A program made the position numbers and the translations under genes. Positions 32,869 through 40,311 of a stretch of 64,000 nucleotides of DNA are shown here, one piece after another. The DNA comes from Pseudarthrobacter sp. NIBRBAC000502770 (GTDB lineage: Bacteria > Actinomycetota > Actinomycetes > Actinomycetales > Micrococcaceae). The stretch is taken from the NCBI RefSeq assembly GCF_006517815.1, contig NZ_CP041198.1, forward strand, positions 2,976,001 to 3,040,000. The letters run 5' to 3'. The notes beneath the pieces were generated by a model. That model was not told where the DNA came from, ran no database searches, and saw only the letters and a program-made list of their open reading frames with translations. Position 1 is the stretch's first letter. The number at the start of each line of letters is the position of its first letter.

Positions 32869-33549
32869 CTAGGCTCCAGGGGTGCTGGCGGCACCGGGAA
32901 GAAGGGACGCCGCAGGCTCGCTGTACTCGACCCGCAAAAGCGAGCCGTCGTCGTCGAAAACCAGGGACGTAAGGGATGTCAGGGTGCACTCGCGCTTGCG
33001 CGGGTCGTGCCACAGCGGCCGGCCCTCCGCACTCAGCCGTGCCGCCCAGATTGGAAGCTGGTGGCTGACGAGGATGGCCTCGGGGCCAGCGGCACCAAAG
33101 TCGCCGCCGGCCAGTTCGATGGCGCGCAGCCGTGCGTCCTGCACCGCAGCCGCCACTCTTGCCGCCTGCTCCTTGTACGGTTCGCCCCACGACGGGCGCA
33201 ACGGGTTGACCAGGCGAGGCCAGTGCTTTGGCCGGCGGAGTTCAGCCTTGGTGACCTTCATGCCCTCAAAGTAGTTTTCCGCTTCTATGATGCGCTGGTC
33301 GGTGTGGATCTGCAGGCGCAGCGCTTCCGACGTCGGCCGCGCGGTTTCCTGCGCACGGTCAAGCGGTGAGGCGGCCAGGTAGGTAATCCGGGCGCCGCGC
33401 TCGGCGCGCTGCCGGAAGTGCTCGGCCAGGGTCCGGGCCATCTCCTGCCCCAGCTCGGAGAGGTGGAATTCCGGGAGCCGTCCATAGAGAACGCCGTCGG
33501 GATTGTGGACCTCGCCGTGGCGGAGCAGATGGACAGTGGCTTGGGGCAT
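32869..33549 (-). CDS. Histidine phosphatase family protein (phosphoglycerate-mutase-like)
   Basis: 226 residues. The phospho-acceptor motif LLRHGEVHNPDGVLYGRLPEFHLSELG contains the RHG signature at residues 10-12. A second catalytic His is in LVSHQLPIWA. The family includes phosphoglycerate mutases and broad phosphatases; the location at the head of the cytochrome c maturation operon is conserved in actinobacteria but does not tell the substrate. Promoter in the gap shared with yceI. Confidence 0.87.
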   Translation of the reverse strand: MPQATVHLLRHGEVHNPDGVLYGRLPEFHLSELGQEMARTLAEHFRQRAERGARITYLAASPLDRAQETARPTSEALRLQIHTDQRIIEAENYFEGMKVTKAELRRPKHWPRLVNPLRPSWGEPYKEQAARVAAAVQDARLRAIELAGGDFGAAGPEAILVSHQLPIWAARLSAEGRPLWHDPRKRECTLTSLTSLVFDDDGSLLRVEYSEPAASLLPGAASTPGA

Positions 33550-33655
33550 GTTTACCAGTTTCTCAAAGATGGCGTGCGATCCGAAATCTCCGGGACGCGC
33601 TTTCTACAAAGAGTAGAACTTAAGTTTCTGAAGAAATGTTCCGAAAGCGGGAACA

Positions 33656-33675
33656 AAACATGCAAACGCATGTTT
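33656..33675. promoter_or_regulatory. Palindromic operator upstream of yceI
   Basis: AAACATGC, spacer AAAC, then GCATGTTT: a perfect 8-bp dyad. It overlaps the upstream edge of a TATACT -10-like box (33675-33680), so a bound repressor would block that promoter. A MarR-type regulator would fit the size. Confidence 0.5.
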
Positions 33676-33764
33676 ATACTGGATGCAGCAAGATAGTTGA
33701 GGCTTCAACCGATGAAGATTCAACCGCAGGACCACAGCAGGCATTCACACCAAGGAGCAACATC

Positions 33765-34313
33765 ATGGCACTTCCCGCAGACGTCACCACCGGCACCTGG
33801 ACCCTGGACAACTCCCACAGCGAGATCGGCTTCACCGTCCGGCACGCCGGCATCAGCAAGGTCCGCGGCCAGTTCAAGGAAGCCGAGGCCACCCTGAGCC
33901 TCGCCGAGAACGTGGCCGACTCCAAGGTCAACGCCACCATCAAGACCGCCAGCTTCGACTCCGGCGACGCCAACCGCGACGGCCACGTCCGCGGCGAAGA
34001 CTTCTTCGACGTCGAGAAGTTTCCGGAGATCTCCTTCGTTTCCAACGCGATCGTCCCCAAGGGCGACGCCTACGAGCTCCAGGGCGACCTCACCATCAAG
34101 GGTGTCACCCGCCCCGTGGCCCTCGAGACCGAGCTCCACGGCGTGGCCGTCGATCCGTTCGGCAACACCCGCGCCGGCCTGACCGCCGAGACCACCATCA
34201 GCCGCAAGGACTTCGGCCTGACCTGGAACGCCGTCCTCGAAGCCGGCGGCGTCCTGGTCAGCGACAAGGTTGCCATCAACCTGGAACTTGCCTTCATCGC
34301 CCCCGCAGCATAA
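33765..34313 (+). CDS. YceI-family protein
   Basis: 182 residues from an ATG behind AAGGAGC. The lipocalin-like YceI pattern is clear: GTWTLDNSHSEIGFTVRHAGISKVRGQF, then GHVRGEDFFDVEKFPEISFVS and GDLTIKGVTRPVALETE. There is no signal peptide, so this is a cytoplasmic version that may bind isoprenoid lipids. It is followed by a hairpin terminator, so it is monocistronic under the palindrome-controlled promoter. Confidence 0.9.
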   Translation: MALPADVTTGTWTLDNSHSEIGFTVRHAGISKVRGQFKEAEATLSLAENVADSKVNATIKTASFDSGDANRDGHVRGEDFFDVEKFPEISFVSNAIVPKGDAYELQGDLTIKGVTRPVALETELHGVAVDPFGNTRAGLTAETTISRKDFGLTWNAVLEAGGVLVSDKVAINLELAFIAPAA

Positions 34314-34325
34314 CTTCCCCATCCG

Positions 34326-34371
34326 GCGCACCCCGGCACCAGGCCTTTCCCGGCCCGGCGCCGGGGTGCGC
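34326..34371 (+). terminator. Terminator after the YceI gene
   Basis: GCGCACCCCGG (34326-34336) pairs with CCGGGGTGCGC (34361-34371), followed by TGTTT. Confidence 0.65.
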
Positions 34372-34535
34372 TGTTTAAAGGCGCCGTTCCAGGTCACAGT
34401 TCTGTGCGTGAATACCGCCCGCATCACCCACATCTCCGCCGCCGGGGGTACGGTGGAGCTAAGCCATGCTGGGGGGAAGGCTGAGGACCGAATCCCGGCA
34501 GCCCACCTGGATCCCGACCTGCAGAAGGAACGCCC

Positions 34536-35318
34536 ATGAGTACTCCTCCCGTCCCGCCTCCCGCGCCCCAAGACCCCTATTCCGGCAATGACCAGTCCGG
34601 CAGCCAGCAGCCCGGACCCGAGCAGCCGCGCTACGGCCAAAACGCGCCCCAGTACGGCCAGAACGCACCGCAGTACGGCCAGAACCAGCCCCAATACGGC
34701 TCGCAGCCCCCGGCAGCACCGCAGTACGGCCAGAATGCGCCGCAGTACGGTTCCCCATATGGCCAGAATGCTCCCCAGTACGGGCAGTCGCCCTATGGCC
34801 AGTCCCCGTACGGCCAATACCCCTCGGAGCAGCCCCAGCCGGCGGGAAGCAACGGCATCCCGCAACTGGTGAACATCTCGTTCTGGCTGCTGATCGCGTC
34901 CGCGGTGATCTTTGTCGTTTCCGTGCTCGCCGGCCTCACCCAGCTCGATGACCCACAGTTCCGTCAGGCTTTTGAGCAGCAGGTGAAAGCCAGCGGAGCG
35001 GCCGTTACGTATGACGACATCAAGAGCGTCATCGCCGGCACGCTGGTGGTCTTCGCGATCATCGGCGTCGCGCTCTACCTGCTGGTGGCATTCTTTGTCC
35101 GCAAGGGCAAAAACTGGGCACGCATCCTCGGAACCGTGTTTGCAGCGCTCTCCGTTTTGGGCCTGTTCGGGGTCCCCACCTTCGGAACGCTCGGGACGGT
35201 CCTGGGCATCGCCGCCATTGTCCTGCTCTACCTCCCGGCCGCTGCCCCGTACTTCCGGAAACAGCAGCCGTTCGCCAACCCCTATTCCGGCGGCTTCGGC
35301 AACCCTTACGGGCGGTAA
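34536..35318 (+). CDS. Membrane protein with N-terminal YGQNAPQ repeats
   Basis: 260 residues. The first 110 are Gln/Tyr/Pro/Gly rich with about ten tandem imperfect units of the type YGQNAPQ. The rest carries four hydrophobic helices (near 112-132, 175-196, 207-226 and 228-245) and an extracellular-type linker between the first two. It ends in a short Gly/Tyr/Asn-rich tail (PYSGGFGNPYGR). A repeat-rich cytoplasmic N-terminus attached to a small membrane domain is common in actinobacterial envelope proteins, but I assign no function. Ribosome site AAGGA. Confidence 0.7.
   Translation: MSTPPVPPPAPQDPYSGNDQSGSQQPGPEQPRYGQNAPQYGQNAPQYGQNQPQYGSQPPAAPQYGQNAPQYGSPYGQNAPQYGQSPYGQSPYGQYPSEQPQPAGSNGIPQLVNISFWLLIASAVIFVVSVLAGLTQLDDPQFRQAFEQQVKASGAAVTYDDIKSVIAGTLVVFAIIGVALYLLVAFFVRKGKNWARILGTVFAALSVLGLFGVPTFGTLGTVLGIAAIVLLYLPAAAPYFRKQQPFANPYSGGFGNPYGR
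34615..34830 (+). repeat. Coding tandem repeat (YGQNAPQ units)
   Basis: Repeats of about 21 bp, each with a core like TACGGCCAGAA, encode the N-terminal Tyr-Gly-Gln units of the gene they lie in. Confidence 0.7.
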
Positions 35319-35335
35319 CGCCTACGGCAGAACGC

Positions 35336-35377
35336 AGCGGTGGCCCGGGATGTCCAGCATCCCGGGCCACCGCTTTT
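35336..35377 (+). terminator. Strong terminator after the YGQ-repeat gene
   Basis: A 17-bp stem beginning AGCGGTGGCCCGGGATG and its complement flank a 5-base loop, followed by TTT. It separates the convergent YGQ-repeat and rex genes. Confidence 0.85.
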
Positions 35378-35387
35378 AAACCTGGGC

Positions 35388-36092
35388 TCAGGCCGGCTGT
35401 CCCGGCGCCTGCGCCCGTTGGGCGTGATAGGCCAGGATCTGGAGCTCGGTGGCCATGTCCACTTTGCGGAGGTTCACTCCTTCAGGGACCTGCAGCATGA
35501 CGGGAGCGAAGCTGAGCACGCTGTGCACACCGGCCGCCACCACCCGGTCGCAGATGCCCTGGGCCACCGCGGCGGGAAGTGCCAGCACCACCATGTTGGC
35601 CCCGGTGCGGTGGAGGACGGTCTCGAGGTCTGCCACGTCGCTGACCCGCAGCCATCCCACCTCGTTGCCCACCACCATCTGGTCCGCGTCGAAAATGGCC
35701 ACCACGTCGAAGCCCCGCGATTCGAAGCCGCCGTAGCGCGCCAGTGCTTTGCCCAGGTTTCCGGCTCCGACGATGGCCACTTTCCAGTCATGGGTCAGCC
35801 CCAGGGCCGCAGCGATGTGGCGGCTCAGGTACTGCACCTCATAGCCCACTCCCCTGGTCCCGTAGGACCCCACATGGGACAGGTCCTTGCGCAGCGTGGA
35901 GGAACTGACGCCGGAGGCTTCCGCGAGCGATTCCGACGAAACACGCTCAACCCCCTCGGCCAGCAGCGTATTCAGGGCACGCAGGTATAGCGTCAACCGG
36001 GCCACGGCGGCGGGAGGAATCTGCTTGGCCGGTGAGCCCGCGACATCCGGCACGTCCGGCACAGGCTGGGGGGTTGAATCCAAGGACGTCAT
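35388..36092 (-). CDS. rex: Redox-sensing transcriptional repressor Rex
   Basis: 234 residues. A winged helix (ARLTLYLRALNTLLAEGVERVSSESLAEASGVSSSTLRKDLSHVGSYGTRGVGY) precedes a Rossmann domain with GAGNLG at 109-114. Rex senses the NADH/NAD ratio and represses respiratory genes. It is cotranscribed with the glutaredoxin-like gene, 10 bp upstream. An alternative ATG two codons earlier (36098) exists, but the GGGGG ribosome site is better spaced for 36092. Confidence 0.93.
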   Translation of the reverse strand: MTSLDSTPQPVPDVPDVAGSPAKQIPPAAVARLTLYLRALNTLLAEGVERVSSESLAEASGVSSSTLRKDLSHVGSYGTRGVGYEVQYLSRHIAAALGLTHDWKVAIVGAGNLGKALARYGGFESRGFDVVAIFDADQMVVGNEVGWLRVSDVADLETVLHRTGANMVVLALPAAVAQGICDRVVAAGVHSVLSFAPVMLQVPEGVNLRKVDMATELQILAYHAQRAQAPGQPA

Positions 36093-36102
36093 TCGCATCC
36101 CC

Positions 36103-36357
36103 CTACTTGGCCATGGCGCGCCGCAGGACGCGTTCCAGCCGGGCTTCGTCGATTTTCCAAAAGTCGCGCTGCACCCCGTCCACCAGGACCACGGGAATCT
36201 CTTCTGCGTAGCGCTCGCGCAGTTCGGGCTGGTTGTCCACCAGCTCTTCGCGCCATTCAAGGCCCAACGCGGAAGTGACCCGGCCGACGGCGTCGCGCGC
36301 CTCTTCGCAGAGGTGGCACTCAGCTTTGGTGACCAGGACGACGCGGGGGGTAGCCAT
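36103..36357 (-). CDS. Glutaredoxin-like protein (DUF836 type)
   Basis: 84 residues, thioredoxin fold. The redox pair is CHLC in VTKAECHLCEEARDAV at residues 14-17. IPVVLVDG is the cis-Pro region. Such small proteins often precede rex and haem genes in actinobacteria. It may link thiol redox to the same operon. It is divergent from the HAD phosphatase gene. Confidence 0.88.
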   Translation of the reverse strand: MATPRVVLVTKAECHLCEEARDAVGRVTSALGLEWREELVDNQPELRERYAEEIPVVLVDGVQRDFWKIDEARLERVLRRAMAK

Positions 36358-36422
36358 GGCTTAACGGTATCGCCGTTCGCGCCGTGCAGTTGACGCCGAC
36401 CGCGCCGGCCATGTGGATTGAC

Positions 36423-36428
36423 TAGACT
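36423..36428 (+). promoter_or_regulatory. -10 box of the HAD phosphatase gene (leaderless)
   Basis: TAGACT, seven bases before the ATG at 36436. Confidence 0.55.
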
Positions 36429-36435
36429 CAAGTCC

Positions 36436-37254
36436 ATGCCCGAGGAGAAATACGTTGCCGTCGTTACACGGCCGGTTGCTGCCCCGCAGCCCGGTGAGGC
36501 GGCGTTTTTCGACGTGGACAATACCTTGATGCGCGGTGCCAGCCTCTTCCATGTGGCCCGCAAGATGCACCAGCGGGGGGCGTTTACGCTCACTGAGGCT
36601 GCCGGGTTCGCGTGGAAGCAGTTCAAGTTCGTGGCGCGCGGGGAAAACATCGACGACGTCCATGCGGTCCGCGATTCGGCCCTGACACTCGCTGCCGGCA
36701 TCACGGTTGACGACATCAAGGCGCTGGGCGAAGAGGTCTACGACGAGATGATCGCGTCGCGGATCTGGCCAGGTGCCAAGGCGTTGGCTGAACAGCACCT
36801 CCGGGTGGGCCGCCGCGTCTGGCTCGTAACGGCCACGCCCATCGAAGTGGCCACGGTGATCTCCACCCGGCTGGGGCTGACGGGGGCCTTGGGCACGGTG
36901 GGGGAAGTGTCGGACGGTATGTACACCGGACGCCTGGTGGGAGACATCCTCCACGGTTCGGCCAAGGCGGTAGCCGTGCAGGCCATCGCGGACCAGGAGG
37001 ACCTGGACCTCAAGCGCTGCTGGGCGTACAGCGATTCCTACAACGACGTTCCGCTGCTTTCGCTGGTAGGCCACCCGGTTGCCATCAACCCGGACGCGAA
37101 GCTCCGCCGCCACGCCCGCGACCGGAACTGGCCGGTCTACGATTTCCGCGCCGGCCGCCGCGCCGCCACCCTTGGCCTCAAGGCAGCAACCTTCGGCGGC
37201 GCCATCTACGGCCTCTGGAAAGGCTTCGCCCGCATCCGCGGCCCCCGGGCGTAG
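36436..37254 (+). CDS. HAD-IB family phosphatase (SerB-like)
   Basis: 272 residues. Motif I is FFDVDNTLMRG with nucleophile Asp and general acid Asp. Motif II is VTATP, and motif III/IV is YSDSYNDVPLL. The HAD-IB/C1-cap layout resembles phosphoserine phosphatase; in actinobacteria related proteins act on membrane lipid or sugar phosphates, so the substrate is open. The C-terminus is basic with a hydrophobic stretch (LKAATFGGAIYGLWKGFARI). It is divergent from the glutaredoxin-rex unit. Confidence 0.87.
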   Translation: MPEEKYVAVVTRPVAAPQPGEAAFFDVDNTLMRGASLFHVARKMHQRGAFTLTEAAGFAWKQFKFVARGENIDDVHAVRDSALTLAAGITVDDIKALGEEVYDEMIASRIWPGAKALAEQHLRVGRRVWLVTATPIEVATVISTRLGLTGALGTVGEVSDGMYTGRLVGDILHGSAKAVAVQAIADQEDLDLKRCWAYSDSYNDVPLLSLVGHPVAINPDAKLRRHARDRNWPVYDFRAGRRAATLGLKAATFGGAIYGLWKGFARIRGPRA

Positions 37255-37256
37255 CC

Positions 37257-37292
37257 AAAAAAATGCCCGCCGCCTTGGAGGGCGACGGGCAT
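37257..37292 (-). terminator. Rho-independent terminator of bS22
   Basis: On the minus strand a GC-rich 12-bp stem (one mismatch) starting ATGCCCGTCGCC closes on CGGGCAT and is followed by a run of seven T. It lies directly beyond the bS22 stop. Confidence 0.85.
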
Positions 37293-37314
37293 CTTCACGC
37301 TGTTCGAAGTATTG

Positions 37315-37413
37315 CTACTTCTTGTTGCGGCGCTGGTGACGAGTCTTGCGAAGCAGCTTGCGGTGCTTCTTCTTGGCCATACGCTTGCGACGCTTCTTGA
37401 TAACTGAACCCAC
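37315..37413 (-). CDS. Actinobacterial small ribosomal protein bS22
   Basis: 32 residues starting GSVIKKRRKRMAKKKHRK and ending HQRRNKK after the initiator: almost all Lys and Arg. This is the AURKAIP1/COX24-type peptide recognised as ribosomal protein bS22 in mycobacterial ribosomes. Start GTG, behind AAGGAAC. It is very short but is strongly conserved in the phylum and has its own terminator. Confidence 0.93.
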   Translation of the reverse strand: MGSVIKKRRKRMAKKKHRKLLRKTRHQRRNKK

Positions 37414-37564
37414 GAAAGTTCCTTACAAACTAGATGCAGTACCTGCCTGATGGGAAATGTCCGTGGACAAAGCTACGAACTGAACAACTGACAGATTCTT
37501 ACAATGACGTAAAACGTTCCTTAACAGGGTACCGCTTATCGGGAGCGGCTCAGGACAGGCCGCC

Positions 37565-37777
37565 TCAGGCGGTCTCGCTGTGGCCGTCCACAACAGCGCC
37601 CTTAAGGTACTGTTCGACGGCGTTTTCGGGGACCCGGTAGGAGCGGCCGAAGCGCACCGCGGGCATTTCGCCGGAGTGGACCAGGCGGTAAACAGTCATT
37701 TTGGAGACGCGCATGACCTCGGCCACTTCAGCCACGGTCAGGAACTTCGCGTTGGAGAAGTTCTGTTCTGCCGACAT
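37565..37777 (-). CDS. bldC: BldC-like MerR-type DNA-binding protein
   Basis: 70 residues. The helix-turn-helix FLTVAEVAEVMRVSKMTVYRLVHSGEMPAVRFGRSYRVPENAVEQYL is the BldC/excisionase-type winged helix. There is no effector domain. In Streptomyces BldC binds direct repeats cooperatively to control development. The start ATG follows TAGGGAA. Open frame extends 30 codons upstream without a site. Confidence 0.88.
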   Translation of the reverse strand: MSAEQNFSNAKFLTVAEVAEVMRVSKMTVYRLVHSGEMPAVRFGRSYRVPENAVEQYLKGAVVDGHSETA

Positions 37778-37932
37778 TTCCCTATTTTCCTTTGCTGACG
37801 GATGGACAACAGTGACCCCAGGTACGTGCCAATGCGGTGTTCCGATGCTGAGCCATCCACCAACCACCTAAGAAGATACTCTAGATGTTCATGTGGCAGA
37901 TGTGAAAGTAGTGGCCTCCCCTATTTCGCCCC

Positions 37933-39054
37933 CTAATTCTGCTGCCGCCGCTTCCGCGCCGACGCTGCCAGCTGCTCCAGGACCGAAGCCGAGACATCCC
38001 AGTCCATGCAGGCGTCCGTCACGCTCTGGCCGTAGACCAGCGTGGAGCGCCCCGCCGCGTGCTCTGCAACGTCCAGGTTCTGGGCTCCGCCCACCAGGAA
38101 GCTTTCCAGCATGACGCCGGCAACGGCCCGGGCTGCCACTCCCCCCTCTTCAAGCTGGGCACCGATCTCCAGCGCGACCTCCGCCTGCCGGTGGTGGCTC
38201 TTGCCGCTGTTGGCGTGGCTGGCGTCAACGATCAGGCGGGGATTGAGCCCCTTGCCTGCCAATTCGGTGGAGGCCCGTTCCACGTCGGCCGCGGAGTAGT
38301 TGGGCCCCTTCCGGCCGCCGCGGAGGATGACGTGGGTGTCGGGGTTTCCTGCCGTTGCCACCAGCGCTGCCCGGCCCTCGCCGTCGATCCCCAGGAACGC
38401 CTGCGCCGCCGCGGCGGCACCGCAGGCATCGATGGCAACCTGCAGGCCGCCGTCGGTCCCGTTCTTGAACCCGATGGGCATGGAAAGCCCGGACGCCAGC
38501 TGCCGGTGGATCTGGCTCTCCGTGGTACGCGCACCGATGGCGCCCCACGAGATCAGGTCAGCCATGTACTGGGGGCTGATCGGTTCCAGGAATTCAGTGG
38601 CGGTGGGCAGGCCCAGCGCGGTGACCTGCTGAAGGAACTGCCGGGCCGTGCGGAGGCCGGTGACCATGTCGTGGCTGCCGTCCAGCCGGGGATCGTTGAT
38701 CAGGCCCTTCCAGCCCACCGTGGTACGCGGCTTCTCGAAGTAGGTCCGCATGACAATCAGCAGGTCTTCCTTGTGCTTCTCGGCCTGGCTGACCAGCCGC
38801 CGCGCGTACTCGAGGCCGGCCTTGGGGTCGTGGATGGAGCAGGGGCCTACGATGACCAGCAGGCGGTCGTCCACACCGTCCATGATGGCGCGCACCTCAT
38901 CGCGGCCGCGTTCGACGACGGCAGCGGCCCGGGCGTCCAGTGGCAGTTTGGTGAGGAGTGCCGACGGGGTGGGCAGCGGGGTGAATTCGCTGACGCGCAG
39001 GTTCGAGGTGGACTTGGTGTCGCTGGCCGGGGCTGCTGCTGTTGCGGTGCTCAT
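37933..39054 (-). CDS. aroG: 3-deoxy-7-phosphoheptulonate synthase (type I DAHP synthase)
   Basis: 373 residues. It condenses phosphoenolpyruvate and erythrose 4-phosphate, the first step of aromatic amino-acid synthesis. Type I features include LLVIVGPCSIHDP, MRTYFEKPRTTVGWKGLINDP, NPDTHVILRGG and VDASHANSGK. ATG behind AGGA. It is preceded by a leader peptide gene and hairpins, so it is probably controlled by attenuation in response to aromatic amino acids. Confidence 0.94.
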   Translation of the reverse strand: MSTATAAAPASDTKSTSNLRVSEFTPLPTPSALLTKLPLDARAAAVVERGRDEVRAIMDGVDDRLLVIVGPCSIHDPKAGLEYARRLVSQAEKHKEDLLIVMRTYFEKPRTTVGWKGLINDPRLDGSHDMVTGLRTARQFLQQVTALGLPTATEFLEPISPQYMADLISWGAIGARTTESQIHRQLASGLSMPIGFKNGTDGGLQVAIDACGAAAAAQAFLGIDGEGRAALVATAGNPDTHVILRGGRKGPNYSAADVERASTELAGKGLNPRLIVDASHANSGKSHHRQAEVALEIGAQLEEGGVAARAVAGVMLESFLVGGAQNLDVAEHAAGRSTLVYGQSVTDACMDWDVSASVLEQLAASARKRRQQN

Positions 39055-39119
39055 GTTCGGGGTCCTGTTCCAGATGGGAAGCGGGCCCGGATTTCAGAAC
39101 CCGCCGGAGAAACGGCGAA

Positions 39120-39152
39120 GGGCAGAGAATGATCTCTGCCCTGTTGGCTCTG
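39120..39152 (-). promoter_or_regulatory. Attenuator hairpins before aroG
   Basis: On the minus strand CAGAGCCAAC (39152-39143) can pair with GTTGGCTCTG inside the leader gene (39201-39192). The next hairpin, GGGCAGAGA-TCAT-TCTCTGCCC (39141-39120), is a terminator-like stem followed by TTCGCCGTTT, about 65 bp before the aroG start. Confidence 0.65.
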
Positions 39153-39170
39153 AAGGAAGTTGGATGCGTG

Positions 39171-39230
39171 TCAGTTAGACGCGGGCTCCTCCAGAGCCAA
39201 CGAAAAATACGCATACCAACGGTTAGTCAT
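39171..39230 (-). CDS. Leader peptide of the aroG attenuator
   Basis: Nineteen residues: MTNRWYAYFSLALEEPASN. Codons 5-9 are Trp-Tyr-Ala-Tyr-Phe, so translation would stall when any aromatic amino acid is short. It ends with TGA. The stop is 19 bases before the first partner of the hairpin. C. glutamicum has a known leader (AroR) with Phe codons upstream of its DAHP synthase; this one is different in composition. A TATGGT box lies 7 nt before the ATG, so the leader itself may be leaderless. Confidence 0.8.
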   Translation of the reverse strand: MTNRWYAYFSLALEEPASN

Positions 39231-39237
39231 GGGAAAG

Positions 39238-39243
39238 ACCATA
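39238..39243 (-). promoter_or_regulatory. -10 box of the aroG leader transcript
   Basis: TATGGT on the minus strand, seven bases before the leader peptide ATG. Confidence 0.45.
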
Positions 39244-39295
39244 AGCCCGGCCGCCCGCCGCCGCAAAATCCGTGTCCGTCACATTCCCGCGCCGC

Positions 39296-40309
39296 CTACC
39301 CCAGCAGCTTGCGCAGGAACTGCAGCTGCCGGATCCAGTGGTGTTCCTGGCCGCCTTCGTGGTTGTTGAACCGGTACACCTCCATCTCCTTACCGGGATT
39401 GCCGCCCGATGCTGCCGCTGATCCATAGGCGTTGAAGCTGGCGAAAACCGTCGACGGCGGGCAGATGTCGTCCATCTGGGCAGCGGAGTACAGCGCCGGA
39501 ACGGAGGCCCAGGCGGCCAAATTGACGCCGTCGAAATAGTTGAGGACCTCCATGGCGGCGTCGTACCGGTCCCGGTGCCGGGCGAGGAACTGGGCTATCT
39601 CCGGGTACGGGCCGCGCGGGGTTATGTCGATGGCGCGGGGGAAGTCCTGGAGGAAGGGGACGTCGGGCAGCGCGGCGATGACGCCGTCGAGCCGTCCCGC
39701 GGTGAGCCCCGCCGTGGCCACCACCAGGCCGCCGCCCTGGCTGACACCGGCCAGCACCACTTTGGCAGGATCGACGGCGGGGTGGGCCTGGGCGGCCTCC
39801 ACCGCGCGGAAGGCGTCCACGTAGACACGGCGGTAGTAGTAATCCTCCCGGCTCGAGATGCCCCTCGTCATCAGGCCAGCATGCGCCACGTCGCCCGCGG
39901 ACGGATGCGGATCAGCCGTGTCACCCACCAGGCCGCCGTACCCCTGGCCGCGGGTGTCCATAATGAAGTGCGCGTACCCGGCCTGCGCCCAGCGCGTGTC
40001 CTGGTTGGCCAGGCCACGGCCGCCGGAATAGCCAATGTAGGTCACTACCACCGGCAGCCGGGCGCCTGCCTCCCGGTTGGCCGGCAGGTGCAGCCAACCT
40101 TTGATGGGCGCGCCGCCAAAGCCGGAGAACGTGGCGTCGAAGGTGTCGATCACGGTCAGGTAGTTCTCCACCGGTTCGAAAGTGGCGTCCAGTGGATACG
40201 CCCGCGCTTCCCCCACCGTGGCATCCCAAAACGCCTGGAGGTCCCCCGGTGGCGTGACCCCGGAGGTATAGCTGCGCAGCTGGGCGAGGGGGAGGTCGAA
40301 AAGGGGCAT
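39296..40309 (-). CDS. Acetylxylan-esterase (AXE1) family deacetylase
   Basis: 337 residues, alpha/beta-hydrolase. GVSQGGG holds the nucleophile Ser, MDDICPP the Asp, and NNHEGGQ the His. The N-terminal PLFDLPLAQLRSYTSGVTPPGDLQAFW segment is typical of AXE1/cephalosporin-C deacetylases. In this locus it may remove acetyl groups from rhamnose- or pectin-derived sugars inside the cell. An upstream ATG at 40324 adds five residues and would overlap rhaB. It is the last gene of the rhamnose operon. Confidence 0.87.
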   Translation of the reverse strand: MPLFDLPLAQLRSYTSGVTPPGDLQAFWDATVGEARAYPLDATFEPVENYLTVIDTFDATFSGFGGAPIKGWLHLPANREAGARLPVVVTYIGYSGGRGLANQDTRWAQAGYAHFIMDTRGQGYGGLVGDTADPHPSAGDVAHAGLMTRGISSREDYYYRRVYVDAFRAVEAAQAHPAVDPAKVVLAGVSQGGGLVVATAGLTAGRLDGVIAALPDVPFLQDFPRAIDITPRGPYPEIAQFLARHRDRYDAAMEVLNYFDGVNLAAWASVPALYSAAQMDDICPPSTVFASFNAYGSAAASGGNPGKEMEVYRFNNHEGGQEHHWIRQLQFLRKLLG

Positions 40310-40311
40310 TC

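Noticed and set aside
34615..34830. Possible CRISPR-like array
   Set aside because: The repeats are in-frame coding units without unique spacers and no cas genes are near.
38897..39214. 105-codon frame starting MRIFRWLW over the aroG leader
   Set aside because: It has Trp codons but runs out of frame into the aroG gene. The 19-codon frame with its own stop and -10 box is the better leader.
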